Of a DNA stretch of 24,781 nt, positions 1 through 7,545 are shown one piece after another; positions within the stretch are counted from its first letter, which is position 1; every line of letters begins with the position of its first letter. The notes beneath the pieces were generated by a model. That model ran no database searches, was not told the DNA's origin, and saw nothing but the letters and a program-made list of their open reading frames with translations. The stretch comes from Cellvibrionaceae bacterium. Lineage in GTDB: Bacteria > Pseudomonadota > Gammaproteobacteria > Pseudomonadales > Cellvibrionaceae. The stretch is taken from positions 1-24,781 of the forward strand of contig JAGKXA010000044.1 of NCBI GenBank assembly GCA_021151615.1, read 5' to 3'. The translations under genes and the position numbers were made by a program.

Positions 1-591
1 TTAGAGTTCAGAAAATATTTATTAAGAATTGCAAAAAAAAAGGGAATTAAAGTTACTAGTCAACTCGTTTCACAGCAAATACAAGAATATAAGGAGTTCG
101 GTTTTCAGGGAGACTATCAAAAATATATGGCCGAACGTATTGGTATATGTTGTATGTCTAAAAGACCCGATATTGTAACGCAGTGGGCATACTACGCGGA
201 AGACAGCAAAGGCTTTTGCGTAGAGTATGAGGTAGGCGGTTTTGAAAAAGTGGGAGCCATCGAGGTTGAATATAGGGGCTCCCGCCCAATTGTGGATTTA
301 GTGAAATTTCAAAAGGAGCCCGAGTATCAATGGAATAAATTTTTAGAAATTATAAGCTGTAAAGCAACTAAATGGGCTCACGAAGAAGAAGTTCGTTTAT
401 TCTGTTCTTTTATCGGTGCAGCGGCAGTTCCAGTAAGCGTAATTAAAAGCGTTATCCTAGGCACTTCCATTGATGAAAAAAAGGCCAAATGGTTGGTAAA
501 TGTTGCAAAAGCGCACATTCCATCTGTGAAAATAAAGAAAGCCAAGCTTTGCAAAAAAGAATTCGAAATAAAAATCGATCAATATCTTTAA
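1..591 (+). CDS. DUF2971 family protein, 5' end outside the window
   Basis: The reading frame is open from the first base of the window, so the ATG at 127 is an internal methionine and the gene begins to the left. The 196 visible residues carry the hallmarks of DUF2971: a CMSKRPD segment, then QWAYYAEDSKGFCVEY (the family usually shows M-x-x-x-Y-A-D-x-H-x-G-x-C-I-E-F), a KATKWAHEEEVRLF segment and an ILGTSID segment near the C-terminus. The biochemical function of this family is not established; members are often found in accessory and defence-rich regions. The gene is distinctly A+T-rich compared with the operons further right, which suggests horizontal acquisition. No signal peptide or membrane segment is visible. 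Family assignment is fairly secure; function is unknown. Confidence 0.8.
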   Translation, partial: LEFRKYLLRIAKKKGIKVTSQLVSQQIQEYKEFGFQGDYQKYMAERIGICCMSKRPDIVTQWAYYAEDSKGFCVEYEVGGFEKVGAIEVEYRGSRPIVDLVKFQKEPEYQWNKFLEIISCKATKWAHEEEVRLFCSFIGAAAVPVSVIKSVILGTSIDEKKAKWLVNVAKAHIPSVKIKKAKLCKKEFEIKIDQYL

Positions 592-643
592 AGAATCGTT
601 CAAATATCACAACTTCAGCGCCGGAAAGTTTATTATTCACAAC

Positions 644-686
644 ACGTAGGTACAATTAGCGCAGCGTAATCGTACGCATGAAAAAT
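644..686 (+). repeat. REP-like palindromic repeat, copy 1
   Basis: A 43-base element whose core is an inverted repeat, GTACAATTA/TAATCGTAC around GCGCAGCG. It is identical to the copy at 16008-16050 except for one base (A instead of G at the fourth base of the left arm). A third copy in inverted orientation lies at 16177-16210. It sits 28 bases before the RAYT remnant at 715, the usual arrangement of REP elements and their transposase. Confidence 0.85.
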
Positions 687-714
687 CAATCGTCAAAGTT
701 CAGGAGGCAAGGAA

Positions 715-878
715 ATGCCCAATTATCGACACTTACAAACACCTGGTTCCACATGGTTTTTTACCGCCAACTTGCTGCAACGCCACAATAACAATTTACT
801 GATAGAGGAAATTACAACCCTAAAGTCTTGCATTAAAAAATTCATCGTACTCGTCCGTTTGAGATTTCAGCTTTGACA
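715..878 (+). pseudogene. Remnant of a REP-associated tyrosine transposase (RAYT, Y1_Tnp family)
   Basis: An AGGAGG ribosome-binding site at 702-707 precedes ATG 715. The frame reads MPNYRHLQTPGSTWFFTANL and continues LQRHNNNLLIEEI, which matches the conserved start of RAYT proteins (typically MPNYRR...PGGTWFFTVNLLER). The frame ends at a stop at 874-876 after 53 codons. A different frame from about 843 restores the next conserved block, HRTRPFEISALT, corresponding to the family's RPF-x-I-D-A-x-V-V-L-P-D-H region. So there is a frameshift near 840, and homology stops about 14 bases before the lspA-like gene. The catalytic HUH histidines and tyrosine are all missing. The neighbouring REP copy and two more near 16 kb suggest this family once mobilised those repeats. 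Confidence 0.85.
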
Positions 879-891
879 ATATAGAACGAAT

Positions 892-1389
892 ATGAAAATT
901 AAAATGATATTAATGTTATTGGTGTTCCTTCCGCTCATCGGTTGCGACCGCTACACCAAAGTGCAAGCTGTCAATTTACTGAAGGGGCAAGAACCCATTT
1001 CTTTTTTAAATGGGATTTTCAGCCTTACCTATCACGAAAACACCGGTGCCATGCTTAGCTTTGGCGCGAAATTTCCCGACGAAGTGCGGCTGATGATATT
1101 TACGGTGTTGGTGGGTTTGGTGTTGGTAACCGGGTTAATTTACCTGCTGATAAAGCCCATGAATAAATACCGTTTTACGGTGGGTTTGTTAATACTGGCC
1201 GGTGGCTTTGGCAACCTGTACGACCGCGCATTAAATGATGGCCGTGTCGTAGACTTTATGTTGCTGCAACTGGGGCCACTCCAGACGGGGGTATTTAATG
1301 TCGCCGATGTTGCCATTATGGCTGGCGTATTTGGGGTTTTATTTATCTCAACCAAATGGGGCCAGCAACTTAGCAAAAGCTCGAGCTGA
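892..1389 (+). CDS. lspA: LspA-like lipoprotein signal peptidase (signal peptidase II), stand-alone copy
   Basis: Signal peptidase II is an inner-membrane aspartyl protease that removes the signal peptide from diacylglyceryl-modified prolipoproteins. The 165-residue protein has four hydrophobic segments and the family motifs: D-x-x-T-K at residues 19-23, YHENTGAMLSFG (around 47-58), GGFGNLYDR (104-112), GRVVDF with the expected catalytic Asp at 121, and FNVADVAI with the second catalytic Asp at 139. The usual partner ileS is not adjacent, so this may be an additional copy rather than the housekeeping gene. The N-terminus contains LPLIGC, which resembles a lipobox, placed where the first membrane helix meets the DRYTK motif. 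No strong ribosome-binding site precedes ATG 892; an in-frame ATG at 904 is an alternative. Confidence 0.85.
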   Translation: MKIKMILMLLVFLPLIGCDRYTKVQAVNLLKGQEPISFLNGIFSLTYHENTGAMLSFGAKFPDEVRLMIFTVLVGLVLVTGLIYLLIKPMNKYRFTVGLLILAGGFGNLYDRALNDGRVVDFMLLQLGPLQTGVFNVADVAIMAGVFGVLFISTKWGQQLSKSSS

Positions 1390-1460
1390 AAAAATCACAG
1401 GCAATTCTTGATGCAATAACGCAACGAATCTAACAATTTCAGCCCCAGGATCATCCAACC

Positions 1461-1958
1461 ATGATTAGCCTCCGAAAGCCCAAAAAATGTGATCTCGCGG
1501 AAGTTAAAAAATTATACCAACAGAGTGTTTCGCTGCACGAACCCTGGACCTATGCACCGCAGGATTACGACGCTTATTTAGCACAGGAACACCGGTATTT
1601 TGTTTGCGCTGGTGCGCAGGCGCAAATTGTGGGGACTTTCCATATTTCCGGGATTCTGCGCGGCCATTTTCAATCCGCTTATTTGGGCTATGAGGTGTTT
1701 AGCCCTCACCAAGGTAAAGGTTACATGAGCAAAGGTATGATGCTGCTATTGCGGGAGGCCTTTGATGGATTAAATTTGCACCGATTGGAAGCCAATATTC
1801 AGCCGGAAAATGCCGCGTCTATTCGGCTGGTTGCCAAAGCGGGTTTTGTGAAAGAAGGTTTTTCCAAAAATTATCTTAGAGTGGGTGGGCTTGCGTGGAA
1901 GGATCATGAGCGCTGGGCGATGGTAAATCCACACTGGTCAGAGACGAAAAATCCCTGA
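1461..1958 (+). CDS. RimJ/RimL-type GNAT N-acetyltransferase
   Basis: A 165-residue single-domain GNAT enzyme expected to transfer an acetyl group from acetyl-CoA to an amino group. The acetyl-CoA-binding motif A is HQGKGYMSKGMM (Q-x-x-G-x-G/A type) around residues 88-99. The RimJ signature follows: HRLEANIQPENAASIRLVAKAGFVKEG (about 118-144), then YLRVGGLAWKDHERWAM. This layout is typical of enzymes that acetylate ribosomal-protein N-termini or small amines; the substrate cannot be read from sequence. The gene lies 71 bases after the lspA-like gene on the same strand and is convergent with the diguanylate cyclase gene. Start ATG 1461 is in the expected place for the family. Confidence 0.85.
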   Translation: MISLRKPKKCDLAEVKKLYQQSVSLHEPWTYAPQDYDAYLAQEHRYFVCAGAQAQIVGTFHISGILRGHFQSAYLGYEVFSPHQGKGYMSKGMMLLLREAFDGLNLHRLEANIQPENAASIRLVAKAGFVKEGFSKNYLRVGGLAWKDHERWAMVNPHWSETKNP

Positions 1959-2063
1959 CAGCGGCCAGTATCTCCCTTTGTATACAGAACCAGCCGCAAT
2001 CCGCGCTTATTGAGCGTGATTCACAATCCCACTCAAATTTGTCTTATTCATTCACCACTAGCA

Positions 2064-3428
2064 CTAGGCTTCATTTGCCAAAGAAATAGTGCAACAGTTT
2101 CTGCCCTTTTGTTTTGACTGGTACAGGGCTTGGTCCGCACGTTCCAATGCTGCATCAAAGCTTTCGCCATGGCGGCCCTGAGCAATTCCCAAGCTGATGG
2201 TTACAAATATAGGCTCTGAAATGTCCTCTTTAAAAATCGGGCTTGCGGCAATTTTCTCACGCAGTTTTTCTCCATAGGCCAGTAAACTCTCGGCAGGAGC
2301 ATCCTGCGTGACAATGACGAACTCTTCACCACCCCAGCGAGCCACGTGATCAAAATCCCGTGAAACCTGCTTCAATAATTGCGCAACGCTGGCCAGCACT
2401 TTGTCCCCGAGGGCATGACCGTAGGTATCGTTAAACCGCTTAAAATGATCGATATCAATCATTACAATCGCGAAAGTCTGTTGAGCTTTAATCGCTATAT
2501 TTTTGCTTACAATTTCATTGATCGCGCGGCGATTGAGCAGCTGGGTAAGTTCATCCTTGAATGCCACAGACTGCAGCTTTTGGTTGTGTTCATTTAATGC
2601 ATCCAGGGATAGCTGTGCAGCGCGATGCCGTTTATACAGTGAATAGATTCGAAAAGTTCCTTCCAACCCAAGCAAGGTCGCAAACGCGATGATGAAGATT
2701 AAATAAAAGTTTTCCTTGCTGATTCGCTCCCCAATAAAGGTAATTGATTTTACTTCGAGGTAATGTTTGGAAAGGGGCGGCTGCTCTTTAACCTCAATGT
2801 TAAGCGCTTGTATGCGATTAATTCGGGTATCGGACTCAGCCCGATGCAGGGAAAACAGTTTTATCCACCAGTCGCTTACTTTGAATTCATCCAAGCGGAT
2901 ATATATAGGCTCATGCAGTTCAGACGTTTTAATGCCCACGCTTTGAGGCCGAAATTGGCGAATCGGATCAGGCAGATCCAGCGCAGGCTCATGATTTTGC
3001 AACGTCAGATAAATGTAATTTGCCGGCCCCCGGTAATCAATCTCAATCCAAACGCCGGAATAACTGGTTAAATCCAGCGATATACTGGGTGAAATTTCAG
3101 TTGCAAACGCCAGGTCACTGAGCAGGCGATCGCGGGTCGCCACACTCTGGTTAGCGAATACACTGCTATTGCCACACATATTGAACGAAGTCGTTTCACC
3201 AAATACACATTCAATGGCCGACTGACTTTTGTTTTTGTATTCAAAAGTGGTTTCACTACCAGAACTTCCGTCGGTAAATGCCCCCCACCAGACCTTTGGC
3301 CCCGGAAAAATTTGCAGCTTTTTTTGAGGAATATAGGGATAAGAGAACAGCCCTAATATTGTGATGATTACCAATCCTATCTTTGCCGCATTTATATGGC
3401 GTGAAACGGGCAGCGTTTTTATTGTCAT
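2064..3428 (-). CDS. Membrane-anchored diguanylate cyclase (GGDEF) with periplasmic sensor domain
   Basis: The protein makes cyclic di-GMP from two GTP. A hydrophobic helix near the N-terminus (KIGLVIITILGLFSYPYIP) is followed by about 200 residues of probable periplasmic domain, a second helix (FYLIFIIAFATLLGLEG), a short coiled segment, and a C-terminal GGDEF domain. That domain has DELTQLLNRR, DIDHFKRFNDTYGHALGD and the active-site WGGEEF. The product-inhibition I-site RxxD is present as RDFD, five residues before GGEEF, so feedback control is expected. The periplasmic domain has a beta-rich look reminiscent of galactose-binding folds, but I cannot name it. The longest frame begins at GTG 3461; I prefer ATG 3428, which has GGTGAG upstream and puts the helix at the usual distance. 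It is divergent from the operon at 3696. Confidence 0.88.
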   Translation of the reverse strand: MTIKTLPVSRHINAAKIGLVIITILGLFSYPYIPQKKLQIFPGPKVWWGAFTDGSSGSETTFEYKNKSQSAIECVFGETTSFNMCGNSSVFANQSVATRDRLLSDLAFATEISPSISLDLTSYSGVWIEIDYRGPANYIYLTLQNHEPALDLPDPIRQFRPQSVGIKTSELHEPIYIRLDEFKVSDWWIKLFSLHRAESDTRINRIQALNIEVKEQPPLSKHYLEVKSITFIGERISKENFYLIFIIAFATLLGLEGTFRIYSLYKRHRAAQLSLDALNEHNQKLQSVAFKDELTQLLNRRAINEIVSKNIAIKAQQTFAIVMIDIDHFKRFNDTYGHALGDKVLASVAQLLKQVSRDFDHVARWGGEEFVIVTQDAPAESLLAYGEKLREKIAASPIFKEDISEPIFVTISLGIAQGRHGESFDAALERADQALYQSKQKGRNCCTISLANEA

Positions 3429-3617
3429 CAGGGAACTCACCAGTCCATATCCAGTGGTCACATTATAGTTGGCCTGCCAACGATTGATTCACCCGATTTA
3501 GTACGGATTGCCAACGGAAGACTGAACTTTTTCTTTTTTTGTTATATGAGCCCGTTTTGAGTAGCAACCTCAACTAGCGTGAGCCAGATTCACCACCAAG
3601 CACCCTCCCTCACCCAC

Positions 3618-3644
3618 CTTAATTTCCCTTAAGCAGGCCTTAAG
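3618..3644 (+). promoter_or_regulatory. Three phased CTTAA repeats: probable BqsR/PmrA-type operator
   Basis: CTTAA occurs at 3618-3622, 3628-3632 and 3639-3643, spaced 10 and 11 bases, on one face of the helix. The last two form TTAAGCAGGCCTTAAG, that is TTAAG-N6-TTAAG. From memory, this is the consensus reported for the Fe(II)-responsive regulator BqsR, and it is close to PmrA/QseB boxes. It lies upstream of the operon that encodes an OmpR-family regulator of this subgroup, so autoregulation is the natural inference. Confidence 0.7.
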
Positions 3645-3654
3645 CTGAGGTTTT

Positions 3655-3660
3655 TATTCT
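3655..3660 (+). promoter_or_regulatory. Possible -10 box (TATTCT) of the operon at 3696
   Basis: TATTCT lies 35 bases before the ATG of the first gene. Counting back 17 bases places the -35 region at about 3632-3638, between the second and third CTTAA repeats. Overlap of the operator with the -35 region is the usual layout for regulators of the PmrA class that activate transcription. There is no good -35 hexamer, which fits an activator-dependent promoter. This is inferred from position only. Confidence 0.4.
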
Positions 3661-3695
3661 GCACCCTAAGAAATCCCAACACTGAGGATGCAGTC

Positions 3696-4448
3696 ATGAA
3701 AGAACTAGCAGGCATATATCCGGAAACCCAAACTCCGCAGGAGGCCACCGAAAAATGGCATATGCCGCGCCTGCCGCAAATTCGTATTCCCCGTTTTGGT
3801 TTACATACCCCCGGCTCTGCTAATCGCCATGCAGTGGAAACGTATATTCACGACCGCTTTGCCAATGCTCATCACGCCGAAGTTACCCACTTTTTGCCCA
3901 ATATCATTAGCCTGCGCTGCGGTGGGGAATATTCAGCCGCCGTGGGTTTGGCGCCCGCCAGCAGCGGAAAATTATTTGCTGAACAATATTTAACAGCGCC
4001 GATTGAGCAGGTTATCAGCGAAAAACTGGAACAGCCGATTGCGCGCCACCAAATCGTGGAGATAGGCAACCTGGTCTCCACCTGGAAAGGCAGCAGCCTA
4101 TTGCTGTTTATTGTGATTGGTGAAGTGATGGAGCGTTTGGGGTACCACTATGTGATGTTTACCGGCACGCGCGAAGTGAAAGCCCTGCTTGCCCGCCTGC
4201 ATTACTCACCGATTGTGCTGGCGGACGCCAACCCCGCCGCGCTACCCGACGGCGGTGCCAGCTGGGGTAGCTATTACGACAATCAACCGCAAGTGATGTT
4301 TGGCGATAACCGCCCCGCGATGAAGGCGGCGCGAAAAAACCCCATGTACCGCGCAACGGTATTAGCCATCAATAGTGCGATTGAAAAAATTTGCACCGAG
4401 TTTCGTACGCAAAATGACATCAACCTAAAGGATGCAATTGATGAGTAA
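3696..4448 (+). CDS. Thermostable-hemolysin family protein (T_hemolysin), probable GNAT-fold enzyme
   Basis: A 250-residue protein with the conserved features of the family named after the Vibrio delta-hemolysin. These are FLPNIISLRCGG with a following AAVGLAPA block, an EQYL segment, the motif VEIGNLVSTWKGSS, a YHYVMFTGTREVKALLARLHYSP block and WGSYYDNQPQVMFGDNRPA. Despite the name, the fold is related to GNAT and acyl-homoserine-lactone synthases, and there is no signal peptide or membrane segment here. A role in acyl or amino transfer in the cytoplasm is therefore more plausible than pore formation. It is first in a ten-gene cluster and overlaps the next start by 8 bases, so translation is probably coupled. 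A triple CTTAA operator lies upstream. Confidence 0.82.
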   Translation: MKELAGIYPETQTPQEATEKWHMPRLPQIRIPRFGLHTPGSANRHAVETYIHDRFANAHHAEVTHFLPNIISLRCGGEYSAAVGLAPASSGKLFAEQYLTAPIEQVISEKLEQPIARHQIVEIGNLVSTWKGSSLLLFIVIGEVMERLGYHYVMFTGTREVKALLARLHYSPIVLADANPAALPDGGASWGSYYDNQPQVMFGDNRPAMKAARKNPMYRATVLAINSAIEKICTEFRTQNDINLKDAIDE

Positions 4449-5976
4449 TTTTTACGCTGCACTGGAACTACACGCAAAGCAACAACCACAACAGCTTGCC
4501 TTAATTAGCAAGAATTGTGAGCTCAATTATGCGCAATTGGTTGAACAGGTAAATTTGCTCGCACAATGGTTAATCGACCATGAGATTGGTCGCGCCGGAC
4601 TCTGGGGCGAAAATTCTTGCGCGTGGATTATTGCCGATCTCGCCGCACGCAAAGCGGGTACAACACTGGTTCCTTTGCCACTGTTTTTTTCTGATGCGCA
4701 ACTGAACCACGTCATTACACACACCGAATTAGGCTGCCTGTTAACCATAGGTGACGCGCGATCCATTGCTCCCGCCGCCCGTCGTAGCCCTACCAGCTCC
4801 GAGACTATTTTTTGCGACTTCCTCAGCGCTGAGGGATCGCGGGGCAAAACCGCTGACATTAGTAAAATTACGTTCACTTCTGGCACCACCGGCGCGCCCA
4901 AAGGGGTTTGCCTTTCCGATTCGGCGATTACCAATGTTACCAACGCGCTGATCGAACGCATTTACTCCACTCCCGGTGCAGAACTGGAAATCAATCGCCA
5001 TTTCACCCTGCTGCCCTTGAGCACGCTGCTGGAAAATATTGCCGGCGTGTATGTGCCACTGCAATTGGGTAAAACCATTGTGGTACTCGCCGGCGCCAAC
5101 ACCGGTTTACTCGGCAGCTCGGAATTATCCCTGCCTAGGTTGCTACGCAGCCTGCATCACTACAATCCCAATAGCTTGATTGTGTTACCGCAAATTTTGC
5201 TCGGTCTGGTCGCGGCTAGCCAACAGGGGTTCCCGCTACCGGCCTCGTTAAAATTTATCGCTCTCGGGGGCGCACGCACATCATCCAGCTTGTTGCAGAA
5301 AGCACACGCCATCGGTTTGCCGGTATACGAAGGTTACGGCTTGTCGGAGTGCGCATCCGTAGTTAGCTTGAATTCGCCCACCGAGAATAAAATAGGTAGT
5401 GTTGGAAAACCTTTGGCGCACGTAAAAATCAAAATCGAGCAAGGCTCCATATTCGTCAGCGGCAATACATTTTCCGGTTACTGGGGCCAACCCACTCAAA
5501 GTAACGATGCATGGCTTGATACCGGTGATTTGGGTTATATCGATGACGACGGTTTTTTATTTATTACCGGCCGGCGCAAAAATTTATTGATCAGCAGTTT
5601 TGGTCGCAACATTTCTCCGGAATGGGTTGAGTCCGAACTGGCACTGTGCCGCAGTATCGCGCAATGCATAGTCGTGGGTGATGCACAACCATTCTGCAGT
5701 GCGATTTTGGTTCCCGCATCAGCCCAGGTTACCGCCGAACAAATTGGGCAAGAGATCGGGCGCGTTAACCAAGGCCTGCCCGATTACGCACACATTAAAA
5801 AATTTATTATCGCCGCAACACCGTTTACCGCTGCAAATCAATTGCTCACCGACAATGGTCGTTTGCGGCGCAATGAAATTATGGCGCGCTTCCAGCGCGA
5901 AATTGCAGCAATTTATGCTGGTGCCCCACTGACTGAATCCTCACTACCCGCAGGAGCTGTTTATGACATTCTTTGA
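4441..5976 (+). CDS. AMP-forming acyl/aryl ligase (adenylate-forming enzyme)
   Basis: The protein belongs to the ANL superfamily, which activates a carboxylic acid with ATP and usually loads it on CoA or a carrier. The 511 residues show the P-loop TSGTTGAPKG (about 146-155), a YGLSECASVVSLN block (A5), TGDLGYIDDDGFLFITGR (A7/A8) and NLLISSFGRNISPEWVE. The A10 region reads LLTDNGRLRRNEI: the position normally held by the catalytic lysine (G-K-x-x-R) is an arginine, near residue 474. This could weaken adenylation or mark a subgroup. ATG 4441 is chosen over the in-frame ATG 4432 because AAAGG at 4427-4431 abuts 4432 but is correctly spaced for 4441. It overlaps the hemolysin-family gene by 8 bases and the HDO gene by 14. 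Confidence 0.85.
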   Translation: MSNFYAALELHAKQQPQQLALISKNCELNYAQLVEQVNLLAQWLIDHEIGRAGLWGENSCAWIIADLAARKAGTTLVPLPLFFSDAQLNHVITHTELGCLLTIGDARSIAPAARRSPTSSETIFCDFLSAEGSRGKTADISKITFTSGTTGAPKGVCLSDSAITNVTNALIERIYSTPGAELEINRHFTLLPLSTLLENIAGVYVPLQLGKTIVVLAGANTGLLGSSELSLPRLLRSLHHYNPNSLIVLPQILLGLVAASQQGFPLPASLKFIALGGARTSSSLLQKAHAIGLPVYEGYGLSECASVVSLNSPTENKIGSVGKPLAHVKIKIEQGSIFVSGNTFSGYWGQPTQSNDAWLDTGDLGYIDDDGFLFITGRRKNLLISSFGRNISPEWVESELALCRSIAQCIVVGDAQPFCSAILVPASAQVTAEQIGQEIGRVNQGLPDYAHIKKFIIAATPFTAANQLLTDNGRLRRNEIMARFQREIAAIYAGAPLTESSLPAGAVYDIL

Positions 5977-6664
5977 TCGCTTGCAACAAGACACCGAACA
6001 AGAGCGCAACTATCTGCTGAGCGCTCCGATTATCCAACGCTGCATGAGCCAGGGCCAATTCAGTTTGGAAGAATACATCGATTTTCTCACCCAGGCATTT
6101 CACCACGTAAAACATACAGTGCCTTTATTGATGGCGGTGGGCAGCCGTTTACCGGCGGAGAAAGAAAATTACCGCGAAGCGATTGCCGAATATATCGAAG
6201 AAGAATTGGGCCATCAGGAATGGATTTTAAATGACCTGGCGGCCTGCGGCGTTGATAAAGAACTGATTCGCCATGGCCGCCCGGGCATCGCCACAGAACT
6301 CATGGTGGCTTACGCCTATGACACAGTGATGCGCAACAACCCCATGGCATTTTTTGGGATGGTGTTTGTGCTCGAAGGCACCAGTATTAATTTGGCCTCG
6401 CAAGCAGCCGATATTATCCAGCAACACCTTTCATTACCCAACAAAGCCTTTTCCTATTTGCGCTCCCATGGCAGTTTGGATCAGGAACATATGGTGTTTT
6501 TTGCCAAACTGATGAACAGCCTGACCGAACAGAAAGATCAAGACGATATTGTTCACGCCGCAAAAATGTTTTTTGTCCTCTATGGCAATATTTTTCGTTC
6601 CATCAATCAGCAAGCGAGTGCGCACACATTTGTCAACCCGCATCTCGCCGTAAAGGTCGCCTAG
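5963..6664 (+). CDS. Heme-oxygenase-like diiron enzyme (HDO; TenA/iron-containing redox family)
   Basis: A 233-residue all-helical protein of the family typically annotated as iron-containing redox enzyme or TenA/PqqC-like. Candidate metal ligands follow the HDO pattern: His47/48/51 on the first core helix (AFHHVKH), Glu81-x-x-His84 in EEELGHQEW, Glu138 in LEGT, and Asp173-x-x-His176 in DQEHM. Known HDO enzymes (UndA, SznF, BesC, CADD) use two irons and oxygen to oxidise or cleave small acids and amines. A neighbouring acyl ligase and dehydrogenase imply a small-molecule pathway, and the FTR1-like permease in the same cluster could supply iron. The start overlaps the ligase stop (14 bases) and the stop lies 9 bases before the next start. 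The substrate is unknown. Confidence 0.8.
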   Translation: MTFFDRLQQDTEQERNYLLSAPIIQRCMSQGQFSLEEYIDFLTQAFHHVKHTVPLLMAVGSRLPAEKENYREAIAEYIEEELGHQEWILNDLAACGVDKELIRHGRPGIATELMVAYAYDTVMRNNPMAFFGMVFVLEGTSINLASQAADIIQQHLSLPNKAFSYLRSHGSLDQEHMVFFAKLMNSLTEQKDQDDIVHAAKMFFVLYGNIFRSINQQASAHTFVNPHLAVKVA

Positions 6665-6673
6665 GAGCAGAGA

Positions 6674-7534
6674 ATGAATATTGATGGCAAAACTATTTTA
6701 CTAACAGGTGCTACCGGTGGTATCGGCGAAGCTATCGCCCGGCAACTCGCGAGTGCCGGCGCGCGAGTGATTTTAATCGGTCGATCGATCAATGAACTGC
6801 GCAGAATTGAACGTGAACTACAGCATACAGCGCACAAAGGCTTCGCACTCCAGGCGGATATCGCCAGTGCAGAGGGGTTGGAAACCATTCGCATCGCACT
6901 CACAGCACTTCAACTCCCGGTCGACATATTAATTAACTGTGCAGGCGTGAGTCTGTTTGGTTTGCTTGAAGATAATGAACCGGCAGCGATTGAAAAGGTG
7001 ATCAACACCAATGTTACCGCAACAATTTTACTCACCCGGTTGGTGATGCCGTTTTTGCACAAAGAGCACGGCCGAATTTTATTTATTGGCTCCAGCTTTG
7101 GTGCACTGGGCTTTGCAGGTTTTAGCGCTTACTGCGCGAGCAAATTTGCACTGCGCGGTTTTGCTGAAGCACTGAGGCGCGAACTCGCCGACACCCCTAT
7201 TCAAATCGCCTATGTCGCACCGCGCGCGACTGACACGCGTTTAAATTCTGACGCTGTGGTTGCGCTCAATGATGCACTGGGAAACTCGGTGGATGATCCC
7301 GCAACAGTAGCCGACGCGATTGAAGACTTACTGGTACAAAACAAACTGCGCGATATAAACCTGGGTTGGCCTGAGCGATTTTTTTTACGCCTCAATGCTA
7401 TTTTCCCTCGCTTGGTGGACAAAGGCCTACAGAGTAAACTGCCGATTATTCGTCGCTTCGCACGCCCTTCAAGCAACTCCATCTCGTCAACGATTCCAAG
7501 TGCTGGCAAAACGGCTTCCGGCACAACACGATAA
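6674..7534 (+). CDS. Short-chain dehydrogenase/reductase (SDR)
   Basis: A classical SDR of 286 residues expected to oxidise or reduce an alcohol or carbonyl with NAD(P). The dinucleotide-binding motif TGATGGIG is at 11-18, NCAG at 88-91, the conserved Asn at about 113, and the catalytic triad is Ser140, Tyr153 and Lys157 (YCASK). Arg37 after the second strand favours NADP over NAD, though this is only a hint. The C-terminal 25 or so residues are rich in Ser, Thr and Pro and look disordered. It is tightly packed between the diiron enzyme and the periplasmic TPR gene (GGAGCAGAGA before the start), so it likely acts in the same pathway. Confidence 0.88.
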   Translation: MNIDGKTILLTGATGGIGEAIARQLASAGARVILIGRSINELRRIERELQHTAHKGFALQADIASAEGLETIRIALTALQLPVDILINCAGVSLFGLLEDNEPAAIEKVINTNVTATILLTRLVMPFLHKEHGRILFIGSSFGALGFAGFSAYCASKFALRGFAEALRRELADTPIQIAYVAPRATDTRLNSDAVVALNDALGNSVDDPATVADAIEDLLVQNKLRDINLGWPERFFLRLNAIFPRLVDKGLQSKLPIIRRFARPSSNSISSTIPSAGKTASGTTR

Positions 7535-7545
7535 GAGGCTCCATT

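Noticed and set aside
4527..5064. Long antisense frames inside the ligase gene
   Set aside because: Shadows produced by codon bias; no family features.
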